Below are positions 34,654-42,708 of a stretch of 64,000 nt of DNA, piece by piece. This DNA is from JBBQFI01 sp038237805 (GTDB lineage: Bacteria; Verrucomicrobiota; Verrucomicrobiia; Chthoniobacterales; UBA10450), in assembly GCA_038237805.1 (NCBI GenBank), contig JBBRYI010000010.1, forward strand, positions 62,001 to 126,000, written 5' to 3'. Position numbers and translations under genes: made by a program. Every line of letters starts with the position of its first letter. Position 1 is the first letter of the stretch. The notes under the pieces were generated by a model. It was not told where the DNA came from, made no database searches, and saw only the letters and a list, made by a program, of their open reading frames with translations.

Positions 34654-35883
34654 TTAGCTGGTGCTATGGGCAGAAATCTTCCCGTCTACCATCATCCATG
34701 AGACTGGATCTTCGCAGGCAACGATCTCTTCAAAAATGCCGTCCGCAGATTCCGCATTTGGAATTGCTATCAGGTCTGCGAAAAAACCGACGGCGATTTG
34801 ACCGAGCTGGTCTCGAAGTCGCAAGGCTCGAGCAGCATGCAGTGTCACCATTTCGATAACCTCTACGTGCGACAAGGTGGGAGCCATTTCTCTCAACGCG
34901 CGCATTTCTGCAAACAAACTCAAACTCGAATTGCTCGCCAGACTATCGGTTCCGAGACAAATGTTGAATCCGATTGACCGCAACTTCTGCAATGGAAATG
35001 GCGCGTGTTTGAAATAGCGATGACTGCGCGGGCAATGAACGATGTGAAATTTTGTTTGATGGGATTTCCACCGCTCCAGATCGGCAAAGCTTAGTTCATT
35101 CGCATGCGCCACTATCCACCGCTCGTCGAGCTCTACTTGTTCCGATAAAAATTCCAATGGCGTTTTGTGACCGCAGTCGTCGATCGGCCGCCCAAACTCT
35201 TTCATAAAATCAAAGAGCGATCCGGCCGCATCGCGGAACATTTCTGTTTCCTCGCGCGATTCTGCGAGGTGCGTTGTAAGCAAAATATCTTTGCCGCGCG
35301 CGGTCTCATCACAGAGTTGGTACAGATCATCCGAAGCCGTAAACGGCGCATGCGGTGCGAGTCCAAAACCGTTCTTGCGATCTACCATATGACGCAACTG
35401 CTGCATGGCACGATCGACAATTTCACGCGCCTTTCCGGGCAAACGAATGTCGATCAATTCCGCACACCACCATGTTCGCAATGGCGCGCTCTTGATTCGC
35501 TCAATCAGTTCTGGAAAAGCTTCCAGATTAACTAGAGTGGTCGTTCCGAATTTTTGCGCTTCAGCGAAACCTTCTTTGATGGATTCGAGATAATCGCCTT
35601 CAGAGAGTTTCGCTTTCGCGGAATTGATCTCTTGAATCCAAGCCGTGAAAGATTCTTGCGGCGCGATCTTCCCGCGCAGACAGGTGTAATCGAGATGACA
35701 GTGCGCGTTGATCAGACCCGGCAGCAACGCTTGTTCGCCGAGGTCGACGATTTCGCCAGCGTTGCGCGCTTTTATCTCAGCGAAACTTCCGACATCAGTA
35801 ATCCGGTTGTCTGAGATGGCGATCGCACCGTTTTCTATCGGGGCGCCAGTCATCGTCACGACGTTGCGCGCACGAAGGATCAT
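34654..35883 (-). CDS. Amidohydrolase family protein, chlorohydrolase/deaminase type
   Basis: 409 aa metal-dependent hydrolase. HxH metal ligands in INAHCHLDYT near residue 60, further His in ILLTTHLAES and WIVAHANE, and the Asp in LGTDSLASNSSL. This is the pattern of the TRZ/ATZ, guanine deaminase, SAH/MTA deaminase and aminofutalosine deaminase group. Which base or ring it deaminates cannot be read; aminofutalosine deaminase (menaquinone pathway) is a possibility. Its start overlaps the end of the following upstream gene by 4 bp, so it closes an operon with a [4Fe-4S]-type protein, a GAF protein and a CbiX-like chelatase. Confidence 0.85.
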   Translation of the reverse strand: MILRARNVVTMTGAPIENGAIAISDNRITDVGSFAEIKARNAGEIVDLGEQALLPGLINAHCHLDYTCLRGKIAPQESFTAWIQEINSAKAKLSEGDYLESIKEGFAEAQKFGTTTLVNLEAFPELIERIKSAPLRTWWCAELIDIRLPGKAREIVDRAMQQLRHMVDRKNGFGLAPHAPFTASDDLYQLCDETARGKDILLTTHLAESREETEMFRDAAGSLFDFMKEFGRPIDDCGHKTPLEFLSEQVELDERWIVAHANELSFADLERWKSHQTKFHIVHCPRSHRYFKHAPFPLQKLRSIGFNICLGTDSLASNSSLSLFAEMRALREMAPTLSHVEVIEMVTLHAARALRLRDQLGQIAVGFFADLIAIPNAESADGIFEEIVACEDPVSWMMVDGKISAHSTS

Positions 35884-36527
35884 TGTTCGTGTTTGACGAC
35901 TTCGCGGGCTGCATTCACGAGCAAATTACACGCTTCCTGGCAAAGCAGCGGAATACATGATTCTCCGCCTCCCGTTTGATCGAATGCCGGATCGAATTTT
36001 TCTGGCGGCAATTTTAAAGAAGCTACCGCGCCTTGCGCATCACGTTCCCATAAAATCGTGCGCAAACACCCGCCGTCAGAGCGACAAAAATTTCCAACAA
36101 GCTCATCAATCTGGTCGTCTGAAATTCTGGCAGCAACTCGATACATTCCTGTTTGTCGCTCCAAAGTTTCGCGCAGAGGCGTCGTGTGCAGTTTGCCTTT
36201 CTCGAAGATAAAAAACATCGCGAGTCGTCCTGGATACAACAGATCAAGCGCCCGACGCAACGCGCGGGCATCTTTTAACTCCAGCCGCCATCCGTGGCGT
36301 AAATTCGGCGCCGTTTTTAGCGGACGATATTTTCCCGCGTCATCAAACTTCGCGATTTCGACGGCATTCTCCGCGTCAATCGAAACCGCCAGACCGTCTC
36401 CACCGACATCATCACGATGACAAACTACAAATTCACCCTCCGCTAATCTCTCGATGAAAATTTCACCAATGTAGCGCCGGCCGCCAGCACACCACGATTC
36501 GAGCGCGTGCTCGATGTCCGGGGCCAT
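35880..36527 (-). CDS. DR2241-like protein with cysteine-rich, probable [4Fe-4S] region
   Basis: 215 aa. The N-terminal part matches the DR2241 stabilising domain in outline, and the C-terminal third carries cysteines spaced as FCRSDGGCLRT near residues 148-154 and SCIPLLCQEAC near 190-200, a likely iron-sulphur ligand set. In Deinococcus radiodurans DR2241 this module is fused to CbiX domains; here the CbiX-like protein is a separate gene two positions upstream in the same operon. A role in tetrapyrrole or cobalamin-related metal insertion is inferred. It overlaps the amidohydrolase start by 4 bp and abuts the GAF gene. Confidence 0.6.
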   Translation of the reverse strand: MAPDIEHALESWCAGGRRYIGEIFIERLAEGEFVVCHRDDVGGDGLAVSIDAENAVEIAKFDDAGKYRPLKTAPNLRHGWRLELKDARALRRALDLLYPGRLAMFFIFEKGKLHTTPLRETLERQTGMYRVAARISDDQIDELVGNFCRSDGGCLRTILWERDAQGAVASLKLPPEKFDPAFDQTGGGESCIPLLCQEACNLLVNAAREVVKHEQ

Positions 36528-36992
36528 TCAATGCGAACCGGGCAACGCGCGCGACAAAAGAAAGGCCGCGCGCTCGAGAAATTCGCGATCTTCCTCTTTG
36601 AAAGCATTTAGCTTTTCGCTTTCGACATCGAGAATGCCAATGACATGATTGTGTTCATCAACGACGGGCACAATGATTTCCGATTGCGTGCTCCCGAAGG
36701 TTGGCAGGTAGCGCGGATCCTTATGCACATCGCCGACCACAATCGTCTCGCGCGATTCGCGCGCAGCGCCGCAAAGTCCCTGGGTAATGGGAAATCGCGG
36801 ATAGGCCACGGGGCAGTCCCCCGTTCCGGCGAGGATGACAAATTCAGTCTTTGTCGTTTTATAAATGCCAACCCAGCGGTAGTTGCGAGCCGCGCGGATC
36901 ATCTCCGCCATTTGTTTCAATTGCGCCGGGCCGTGAGCGCCCGCAAGGACAAATGCCCCAAGTTCCTGCAACATCTTGCAATACTGCTTCAT
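36528..36992 (-). CDS. GAF domain protein resembling free methionine-(R)-sulfoxide reductase
   Basis: 154 aa single GAF domain. ARNYRWVGIYKTTKTEFVILAGTGDCPVAYPRFPITQGLCGAA strongly recalls fRMsr enzymes, including two of the usual cysteines (GDCPV and GLCGAA). The third, which normally precedes SEIVVPI, is not there: the sequence reads TFGSTQSEIIVPVVDE. So it may be a catalytically altered fRMsr or a small-molecule-binding GAF protein. It starts right after and is co-directional with the CbiX-like gene (8 bp apart). Confidence 0.75.
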   Translation of the reverse strand: MKQYCKMLQELGAFVLAGAHGPAQLKQMAEMIRAARNYRWVGIYKTTKTEFVILAGTGDCPVAYPRFPITQGLCGAARESRETIVVGDVHKDPRYLPTFGSTQSEIIVPVVDEHNHVIGILDVESEKLNAFKEEDREFLERAAFLLSRALPGSH

Positions 36993-37000
36993 CCCTCGAA

Positions 37001-37840
37001 CTACATTTTAGCCCGAGAACTTTGCGCGGCCCGGACCGGAACGCAATCGCTTCGATTAAAGGCTGCAATTTGTTCAAGAATGATATCAGCGACCCGCGGG
37101 TCAGTGCCGATGGCACTCGCGTAATAAAGTGAGCGCGCGTGCAGTTGATGAGGATTCGTTGCGGAAGATTTCTCCGATATCCCTGCGATCCCGAGCAATG
37201 CGGGAATGTCTTGGTAGCTGTGCAATCCGTCGGAAATAAAAAACGGTACAACCACAACATTTTCAGTGCTGGTCAGTCGCGCCCAATCCGAAACGAGTGG
37301 CTTTTCCTCCATGTAAACATTCAGCACCGCAGTGTAGCGATTAAGCGCCCGGATTTTTTCCACCTCGCGCTTGGCTGCGACCGCGCTCTTGTCATTGAGG
37401 TCGGTCCCGTGAGCGACGATGAGCAAACTAGTCTGACTCTCCGGGATGTTGGGCGCGATTTCTCGCGCGCGCTGTAAAAGCAATTCGGTCATGAGCGGAT
37501 GGCTGCCAACCGGTTCGCAATATTTCCAAATCTGGCCGCTCCGGCGGGTCGTTAATCGACCGCTCAACTCCAGTTCGCGTGGAACGACAGTTTCGGTGAA
37601 ATATCCTTCACTGATGAAATTCGGAACGACAAAGACTTCTCGAATGGCCGGATCTTCGAACAAGAAAACCGCATCACGCAAACTCGGTTCCTCCTTCCAA
37701 AACGCGCAGGCCACATCGGCGAATAAATTGCGCCGCCGGATTTCCGCAGCGTGAGCGAGACTCGGCGCGCCTGAGTCTGGATTCACGGTCGACCCGTGCC
37801 CGACAATTAAGAGCGCAGAATGAGCGCGATCACCTGTCAT
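37001..37840 (-). CDS. cbiX: CbiX-type sirohydrochlorin cobaltochelatase-like protein (two CbiX halves)
   Basis: 279 aa made of two class II chelatase halves: the first around GHGSTVNPDS with VFVVPNFISEGYFTE, the second around LLIVAHGTDLNDKS with VVVVPFFISDGLHSYQD. The His in each HG(S/T) is the metal-binding residue of CbiX. It would insert cobalt (or iron or nickel) into a tetrapyrrole precursor. First gene of a minus-strand operon of four. No other cobalamin genes are visible, so the real substrate is uncertain. Confidence 0.8.
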   Translation of the reverse strand: MTGDRAHSALLIVGHGSTVNPDSGAPSLAHAAEIRRRNLFADVACAFWKEEPSLRDAVFLFEDPAIREVFVVPNFISEGYFTETVVPRELELSGRLTTRRSGQIWKYCEPVGSHPLMTELLLQRAREIAPNIPESQTSLLIVAHGTDLNDKSAVAAKREVEKIRALNRYTAVLNVYMEEKPLVSDWARLTSTENVVVVPFFISDGLHSYQDIPALLGIAGISEKSSATNPHQLHARSLYYASAIGTDPRVADIILEQIAAFNRSDCVPVRAAQSSRAKM

Positions 37841-37870
37841 TAATCATAACCTAGTTCTCGACCCATCAGT

Positions 37871-37932
37871 TTGTCATCCCGAGCTTGTCGAGGGATCTCT
37901 CACAGTTCGCCGACTGCGCTCGGAATGACAAA
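37871..37932. repeat. REP-like inverted repeat, type GTCATTCCGAGC
   Basis: TTGTCATCCCGAGC (37871-37884) and GCTCGGAATGACAA (37918-37931) are reverse complements with one mismatch. Between them lies GTCGAGGGATCTCTCACAG. Same repeat type as at 13763, 40957 and 41486. Confidence 0.8.
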
Positions 37933-37980
37933 ACGGACGCCTCGCTTGCAGATGCTCGACACCGCCTGCTACTATTCAAC

Positions 37981-39024
37981 ATGCGCTTTCGCACCTACAA
38001 AGGCACCCACCTCCAAGTAAGTGAGGTCGGCTTTGGCCTTTGGACAATTTCGACAGGCTGGTGGGGGAATTTCACCGAAGGCGAAGCGATCGCGCTCATG
38101 CACAAAGCATTCGATCTCGGGATCACGTTGTTCGATGCGGCTGACACATACGGAAATGGTTTGAGCGAGGAGCTCATCGCAAAAGCTTTTCCAAAACAGC
38201 GCGATGAAATCGTTATCGCGACAAAGGTTGGCTACGATTTTGTCACGCACGGCGAAGCGCGTGGGCGCGGTCAACGCGAAATCCCACAGGATTTTTCGCC
38301 GGATGCAATTGTGCGGGCAACCGACGCCGCGCTCAAGAGACTGAAGACAGACCGGATTGATTTATTGCAGCTGCACAACATTCGGATGGAACAGATTTAT
38401 GACGACGCGCTCTGGACGACGCTCGAGCAATTGAAAGGGAGCGGGAAGATTCGCTACTACGGCATTGCTCTCGGACCTGCCATCGGCTGGCTTTACGAAG
38501 GCGTGAACTGCATTCGCGAGCGCGACATCACGAGCGTCCAGCACATTTACAACATGCTTGAGCAACATCCCGGGCGCGCCATGCACGACGCCGCGACCGA
38601 AGCGGACAAGAACACCATGTTTCTTGTCCGCGTCACGCATTCGTCCGGAATGCTCGAAGGAAAATACACCGCGGAGACAACATTTCCGCCTAACGACCAC
38701 CGCAGTCATCGTCCGCGCAGTTGGCTGTTGAACGGCGTGAAGAAGGTCGACCGCCTGCGTTTTTTGGAGAATGCAGATCGCTCGTTAGGCCAGGCCGCGT
38801 TGCAATGGTTGCTCGCGGACGATCGCGTCGCATCCACGCTGCCGAATATCTACAACGAAGAACAACTCCTCGAGTTCGCGAAAGCGCCTGACTCTTCCGC
38901 CCTCAGCAGCGATGAGATGGAACAAATCGCTGACCTACATTCCGAAAATTTCGGCGTCGAAGAAGATGCCCCGAAATTCAAAGGCACGATGGAACTGAGC
39001 GAAGCCACAACTGCTGCCGGGTAG
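37981..39024 (+). CDS. Aldo/keto reductase
   Basis: 347 aa from ATG at 37981 (MRFRTYKGTHLQVSEVGFGLW); a longer frame back to 37885 reads through the REP element and is rejected. Catalytic residues in context: Asp and Tyr in TLFDAADTYGNG, Lys in IVIATKVGYD and His in DLLQLHNIR, the tetrad of the AKR superfamily; an NADPH-dependent oxidoreductase with unknown substrate. It lacks close neighbours that would suggest a pathway. Two 9-mer copies (38688 and 38782) lie inside. Its stop codon TAG (39022-39024) is contributed by the repeat element that starts at 39021. Confidence 0.88.
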   Translation: MRFRTYKGTHLQVSEVGFGLWTISTGWWGNFTEGEAIALMHKAFDLGITLFDAADTYGNGLSEELIAKAFPKQRDEIVIATKVGYDFVTHGEARGRGQREIPQDFSPDAIVRATDAALKRLKTDRIDLLQLHNIRMEQIYDDALWTTLEQLKGSGKIRYYGIALGPAIGWLYEGVNCIRERDITSVQHIYNMLEQHPGRAMHDAATEADKNTMFLVRVTHSSGMLEGKYTAETTFPPNDHRSHRPRSWLLNGVKKVDRLRFLENADRSLGQAALQWLLADDRVASTLPNIYNEEQLLEFAKAPDSSALSSDEMEQIADLHSENFGVEEDAPKFKGTMELSEATTAAG

Positions 39025-39120
39025 CGCGCGCGTCTCGCGCGTGTTTTGCGGCGTCTCGCCGCAAAAATTAATAGATGGCCAGCGGGACACTGGCCATGGC
39101 GCGAGAGACACGCGCCCTAC
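39021..39120. repeat. 100-bp element with terminal inverted repeats and nested hairpins
   Basis: The ends GTAGcGCGCGcGTCTCgCGC (39021) and, at 39100-39120, the reverse complement of GTAGgGCGCGtGTCTCtCGCGC (differences lower case) pair over about 20 bp. Inside is a perfect hairpin of ten pairs (TTTTGCGGCG/CGCCGCAAAA, 39044-39066, loop TCT) and a seven-pair hairpin (TGGCCAG/CTGGCCA, 39076-39096). It fills the gap between the convergent aldo/keto reductase and PBP2 genes and supplies the stop codon of the first. Confidence 0.8.
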
Positions 39121-39122
39121 CC

Positions 39123-40961
39123 CTAATCCGATACGTCGGTCTCTTCCGACGGCGGTTGCTTCCTCGCGCGGCCTTTCTCCGGCTCTCTATAAATATCGCG
39201 AAGAATTGTTCCGATCATCGGCGCCGCCACCGTCCCGCCGTGCACGCTGCTTCCAACTTCGCTCTCGTAAAGAGCGGCAAAAGCATAACGTGGATGATCA
39301 GCCGGGACGAAACCAGCAAACCATGCCGCCGTGCGTTCTTTGTTTTTCGGTCCCCATTGCGCGGTGCCGGTTTTTCCCGCGACTTCCACGCTTTCCAAAC
39401 TCGCCTGGTGCGCCGTGCCCGCTCCGCCATTCACCGCTTCCACCAAACCGGTATGAAGTTGCGCTATCGCGAGCGGCGATGCGTTCAGCGTCTTTTTCTC
39501 GCGCACTGTGAACGCGGTAACGATCTGGTTATCGACCGTTTGCACCTGCTGCACGAGTCGTGTCTGATAAAACATTCCGCCGTTCGCGATGATGGCCATC
39601 GCTTGCGCCATTTGCAGCGGCGTCGCGAGCAAGTCGCCCTGACCAATCGAGAGATTGGCGATGTCGCCGTTGAGTAATTTTCGGCCGTGCGTCGCCTTCA
39701 TATATTGGTCGTTAGGCACGCGGCCTTCCACTTCGCCTTTTAATGGAATTCCGCATTTCGCCCCGAAGCCGAGTCGCTGCGCCCAATCGATGATCGGTTC
39801 CGCGCCCGTCTTAATTCCGACTTGATAAAACCATGTGTCGCATGATTCCGTCAGCGCCTGGATGAAATTGAGATCGCCGCGATCGCTCTTCTTCCAATTG
39901 TGAAAAGTGACGTTGCCCACATCGATCGCAGGCACGCAGCGATACAAATCGTTAGGCGTAACTGTGCCGCTTTCGAGTGCGGCTAATCCGACCGCGACTT
40001 TGAAGGTTGATCCCGGCGGATAGGCCGAACGGTAAGCGCGCGGTAAAAGCGGAATGTTTGGGTCGTCCTGTAGTTCCTGAAATTTTTGCGCGGAAATCGA
40101 CGGAACGAATGCATTCGGATTAAATGTCGGCCACGAAGCGAGCGCGAGAATATCGCCCGTATTCGGATCGATGATCACAATCGCGCCGCGTTTTGCTTTC
40201 GCTTCGAGCGCTTTCTCCGCCAGTTCCTGCAAATGAAGATCGAGAGTGGTGACAACGTTGTATCCCGGCACCGGCGGCGTCGCGACCTTCTCCGAAGTTT
40301 TGCGACCATCTTTATCGAACGTGAGGACATATTCGCCGTGCTGTCCGGTGAGCGAGTCGTTAAATGTTTGCTCGAGTCCTTCGCGCCCTTCCGTATCCGG
40401 CCACAGAGTTTCGTGATTCTCGATGAACCCGTCGGCGGTGCGTCCTTTCTTCCCGCTGTAACCAATGACTTGCCCGGCAAGATTGCCGTTTGGATAAACG
40501 CGCAGATAAATCGGCCGCACGATCATCCCTTGAGCTTTCTTCAGATCATCTTTTTCTGAAGCGGTCAGCCCTTGCGCGATCTCGAACGGCAGCACACCGC
40601 GGTTGTGATAATGACGGAGAATGAGTTCGTCCGAAATTTTCAGTTTGCGGCCGAGAAACTTTTCTGCCTTCTCGATTTTCTCACGCGCAAAGTCCAACAC
40701 CTGCGTGTCGGAAAAATCGAGCGGCGTCGGATAAGTAATCGCGAGCGTGTAACCCAGTTTATTTTGCGCGAGCGGTTCCCCGTTCCGATCGGTGATCTGT
40801 CCGCGCGGTGCGGGGATATCGAGCACGTACGTGCGCGCGAGTTTTTGTGTTTCGAATGTCGGTTGGATCGTCTCGTCGACGGCGGGCGTTGCGCTCGGGG
40901 CCGGCGTCTCCTGCGCGGGCGATACCGAAATGTCGGTCGCCAGCGCGAAGAGCGCGGTCAT
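39123..40961 (-). CDS. mrdA: Penicillin-binding protein 2-type transpeptidase
   Basis: 612 aa class B PBP, cross-linking peptidoglycan during elongation. Seen in order: an N-terminal signal or anchor segment, the pedestal start IPAPRGQITDRNGEPLAQN, GKKGRTADGFIENH with GREGLEQTFNDSLTG, the active-site YPPGSTFKVAVG near residue 318, SCD in LTESCDTWFYQVG, and AGKTGTAQWG. Start at 40961 (MTALFALATDI) is preferred: the longer frame from 40985 is translated REP sequence. The start codon itself lies in the REP arm at 40957. No mreC or rodA gene is adjacent. Contains two 9-mers (39709 and 39949, both Pro-Asn-Asp). Confidence 0.92.
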   Translation of the reverse strand: MTALFALATDISVSPAQETPAPSATPAVDETIQPTFETQKLARTYVLDIPAPRGQITDRNGEPLAQNKLGYTLAITYPTPLDFSDTQVLDFAREKIEKAEKFLGRKLKISDELILRHYHNRGVLPFEIAQGLTASEKDDLKKAQGMIVRPIYLRVYPNGNLAGQVIGYSGKKGRTADGFIENHETLWPDTEGREGLEQTFNDSLTGQHGEYVLTFDKDGRKTSEKVATPPVPGYNVVTTLDLHLQELAEKALEAKAKRGAIVIIDPNTGDILALASWPTFNPNAFVPSISAQKFQELQDDPNIPLLPRAYRSAYPPGSTFKVAVGLAALESGTVTPNDLYRCVPAIDVGNVTFHNWKKSDRGDLNFIQALTESCDTWFYQVGIKTGAEPIIDWAQRLGFGAKCGIPLKGEVEGRVPNDQYMKATHGRKLLNGDIANLSIGQGDLLATPLQMAQAMAIIANGGMFYQTRLVQQVQTVDNQIVTAFTVREKKTLNASPLAIAQLHTGLVEAVNGGAGTAHQASLESVEVAGKTGTAQWGPKNKERTAAWFAGFVPADHPRYAFAALYESEVGSSVHGGTVAAPMIGTILRDIYREPEKGRARKQPPSEETDVSD

Positions 40962-41029
40962 GCTGAGCGTAGCGTAGCCTCTCACGAATTAAGCGATGGG
41001 AGATTCTTCGCTTCGCTCAGAATGACAGG
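40957..41029. repeat. REP-like inverted repeat over the PBP2 start codon
   Basis: Left arm 40957-40987 begins GGTCATGCTGAGCGTAGCGT; right arm 41001-41029 reads AGATTCTTCGCTTCGCTCAG then AATGACAGG, whose reverse complement CCTGTCATTCTGAGCGAAGC matches the left arm. The CAT in GGTCATGC is the PBP2 start codon on the minus strand. Confidence 0.8.
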
Positions 41030-41033
41030 AATT

Positions 41034-42686
41034 TCAATGCCGTTGCAGAAACCGATGCACTTCTTCGGCAAGTTTTGGGCCGATGCCTTCGGTGGCGGCG
41101 ATCTCTTCGACACTCGCACGCCGCAAACGTTTTACTGAACCGAAGTGTCGCAGCAAAATCTTTTTGCGGTTTTGACTCACGCCCGGACAATCATCGAGAA
41201 TGCTTTCCCCGATTCGCTTTTTCATCAGCAGCTGGTGATACGTGTTGGCGAAACGGTGCGCTTCGTCACGAATACGCTGGAGCAAGCGCAACGCGCCGGA
41301 ATCGGGCGGCAGTTGCAGTGGCAACGGGCGTCCTGGCCGATAAATTTCCTCGAACTCTTTCGCCAAACCAATGATCGGCAAATCATGCAGACCGAGTCGC
41401 TGTAATTCCCGGCACGCCGACGAAAGCTGTCCCTTACCGCCATCCACGATGATGAGATCCGGCAAACGCACATAGCGCTGCTGCATGTCATCCCGAGCGG
41501 CGCGAGGGACTTCACGAACTTCCTCCGATGATCCATGGAGCAACGACGCTGACTCTAATTCACGAGATCCTTCGCTCCGCTCATGATGACCCGCGTTTAA
41601 TCGCTCCATCATTTCGGCTGGATTTTCCTGCGAGAACTCAGCTGCGTCCGGATTCACCTCACGCGCTTCCAAAAGCACGCGCGAATATCTTCGCCTAACG
41701 ACTTCCGCCATGCTCGCAAAATCATCCTGACCTTCCACGGTGCGAATACGATATCGGCGATAACAATTCTTATCTGGCACGCCATCACGGAAACAAACCA
41801 TCGAAGCAACCACATGTGTCGTGGAAATGTTCGAGATATCAAAACATTCCATCACCCGTGGCAGCTTCGGAAGTTGCAGCGCGTCCGCCAGCGCCTGCAC
41901 ATCTGCAATCGGATCGATCGCGCTGGGCAAGCTGTGCCGGGTAAAACGGCGCGTCGGTTTTGTCGTGCGCCGCAAATCCTCGATCATGTTGCGCAGTTCC
42001 GCCGCTTTTTCGAAATCCATTTTCTCCGCCGTCTTGCGCATCTCCTCTTCCAGTGCCGTGATCATTTCGCGCGAATGCCCTTCGAGAAAATCCGACGCTT
42101 GATCGACGCGATCGCGATACTGCTCCGCCGTGATTTCGCTCAAGCGCGTCGGCACCTGGTAGGTCGCGGATTTCAATTCGCGTTCCGTGGGCGCACCGCG
42201 CCCAAACGTCAGGACGCCAAATTTCTTGCGCATAAAGTTCAGCGTTTGTCGCAACGCGCCCGCGTGCGCGTAAGGGCCAAAGTAACGCGCGCGATCGTCC
42301 TTTTTGAATCGCGCGAGCCGAAATCGCGGCCAGTCTTCCGTTGGATCCACTTTCACAACGAGAAAACGCTTATCGTCACGAAACGAAATATTGTAGCGCG
42401 GTCGATATTCCTTAATCAGCTTGCCTTCGAGCAAGAGCGACTCCGCTTCGCTCTGCACGACGTGGGTTTCGAAATCCCAAACCGCGTCGAGCAGCGCGCG
42501 CGTCTTGATGTCGGCGACCGCGATCTTTGAAGGCATGAAATACGACGCCACGCGTTTGCGCAAATCGCGCGCCTTGCCGACGTAGATCACGCGATTGAAA
42601 CGATCGCGCATGAGATACACGCCCGGTTTGTGCGGGACCTCGTGCACTTTCTTATTCAGATCAGGCTTTTCTTTCGACAGCGGCAC
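41034..42686 (-). CDS. uvrC: UvrABC excinuclease subunit C
   Basis: About 550 aa. Makes both incisions around bulky DNA damage. N-terminal GIY-YIG nuclease PGVYLMRDRFNRVIYVGKA, UVR domain EMITALEEEMRKTAEKMDFEK, RNase H-like nuclease MECFDISNISTTHVVASMVCF with LPDLIIVDGGKGQL, and C-terminal helix-hairpin-helices CPGVSQNRKKILLRHFGS and EGIGPKLAEEVHRFLQ. GTG at 42686 gives the usual short lead before GIY; the frame stays open to 43205 but that runs antisense to the neighbouring oxidoreductase gene. About 60 extra residues (about 335-400) between YSRVL and LPDLI contain a REP-like element in frame. 9-mer at 41693. Confidence 0.94.
   Translation of the reverse strand: MPLSKEKPDLNKKVHEVPHKPGVYLMRDRFNRVIYVGKARDLRKRVASYFMPSKIAVADIKTRALLDAVWDFETHVVQSEAESLLLEGKLIKEYRPRYNISFRDDKRFLVVKVDPTEDWPRFRLARFKKDDRARYFGPYAHAGALRQTLNFMRKKFGVLTFGRGAPTERELKSATYQVPTRLSEITAEQYRDRVDQASDFLEGHSREMITALEEEMRKTAEKMDFEKAAELRNMIEDLRRTTKPTRRFTRHSLPSAIDPIADVQALADALQLPKLPRVMECFDISNISTTHVVASMVCFRDGVPDKNCYRRYRIRTVEGQDDFASMAEVVRRRYSRVLLEAREVNPDAAEFSQENPAEMMERLNAGHHERSEGSRELESASLLHGSSEEVREVPRAARDDMQQRYVRLPDLIIVDGGKGQLSSACRELQRLGLHDLPIIGLAKEFEEIYRPGRPLPLQLPPDSGALRLLQRIRDEAHRFANTYHQLLMKKRIGESILDDCPGVSQNRKKILLRHFGSVKRLRRASVEEIAATEGIGPKLAEEVHRFLQRH
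41486..41592. repeat. REP-like element inserted in frame in uvrC
   Basis: Left arm TGTCATCCCGAGCGGCGCGA from 41486, right arm 41561-41590 reading CACGAGATCCTTCGCTCCGC then TCATGATGAC, reverse complementary to the left arm with mismatches. On the coding strand it reads ...GHHERSEGSRELES... and ...REVPRAARDDM..., the low-complexity peptides typical of translated elements of this kind. Confidence 0.8.
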
Positions 42687-42708
42687 ACTCCTGAGAGAGT
42701 AAGCGCAA

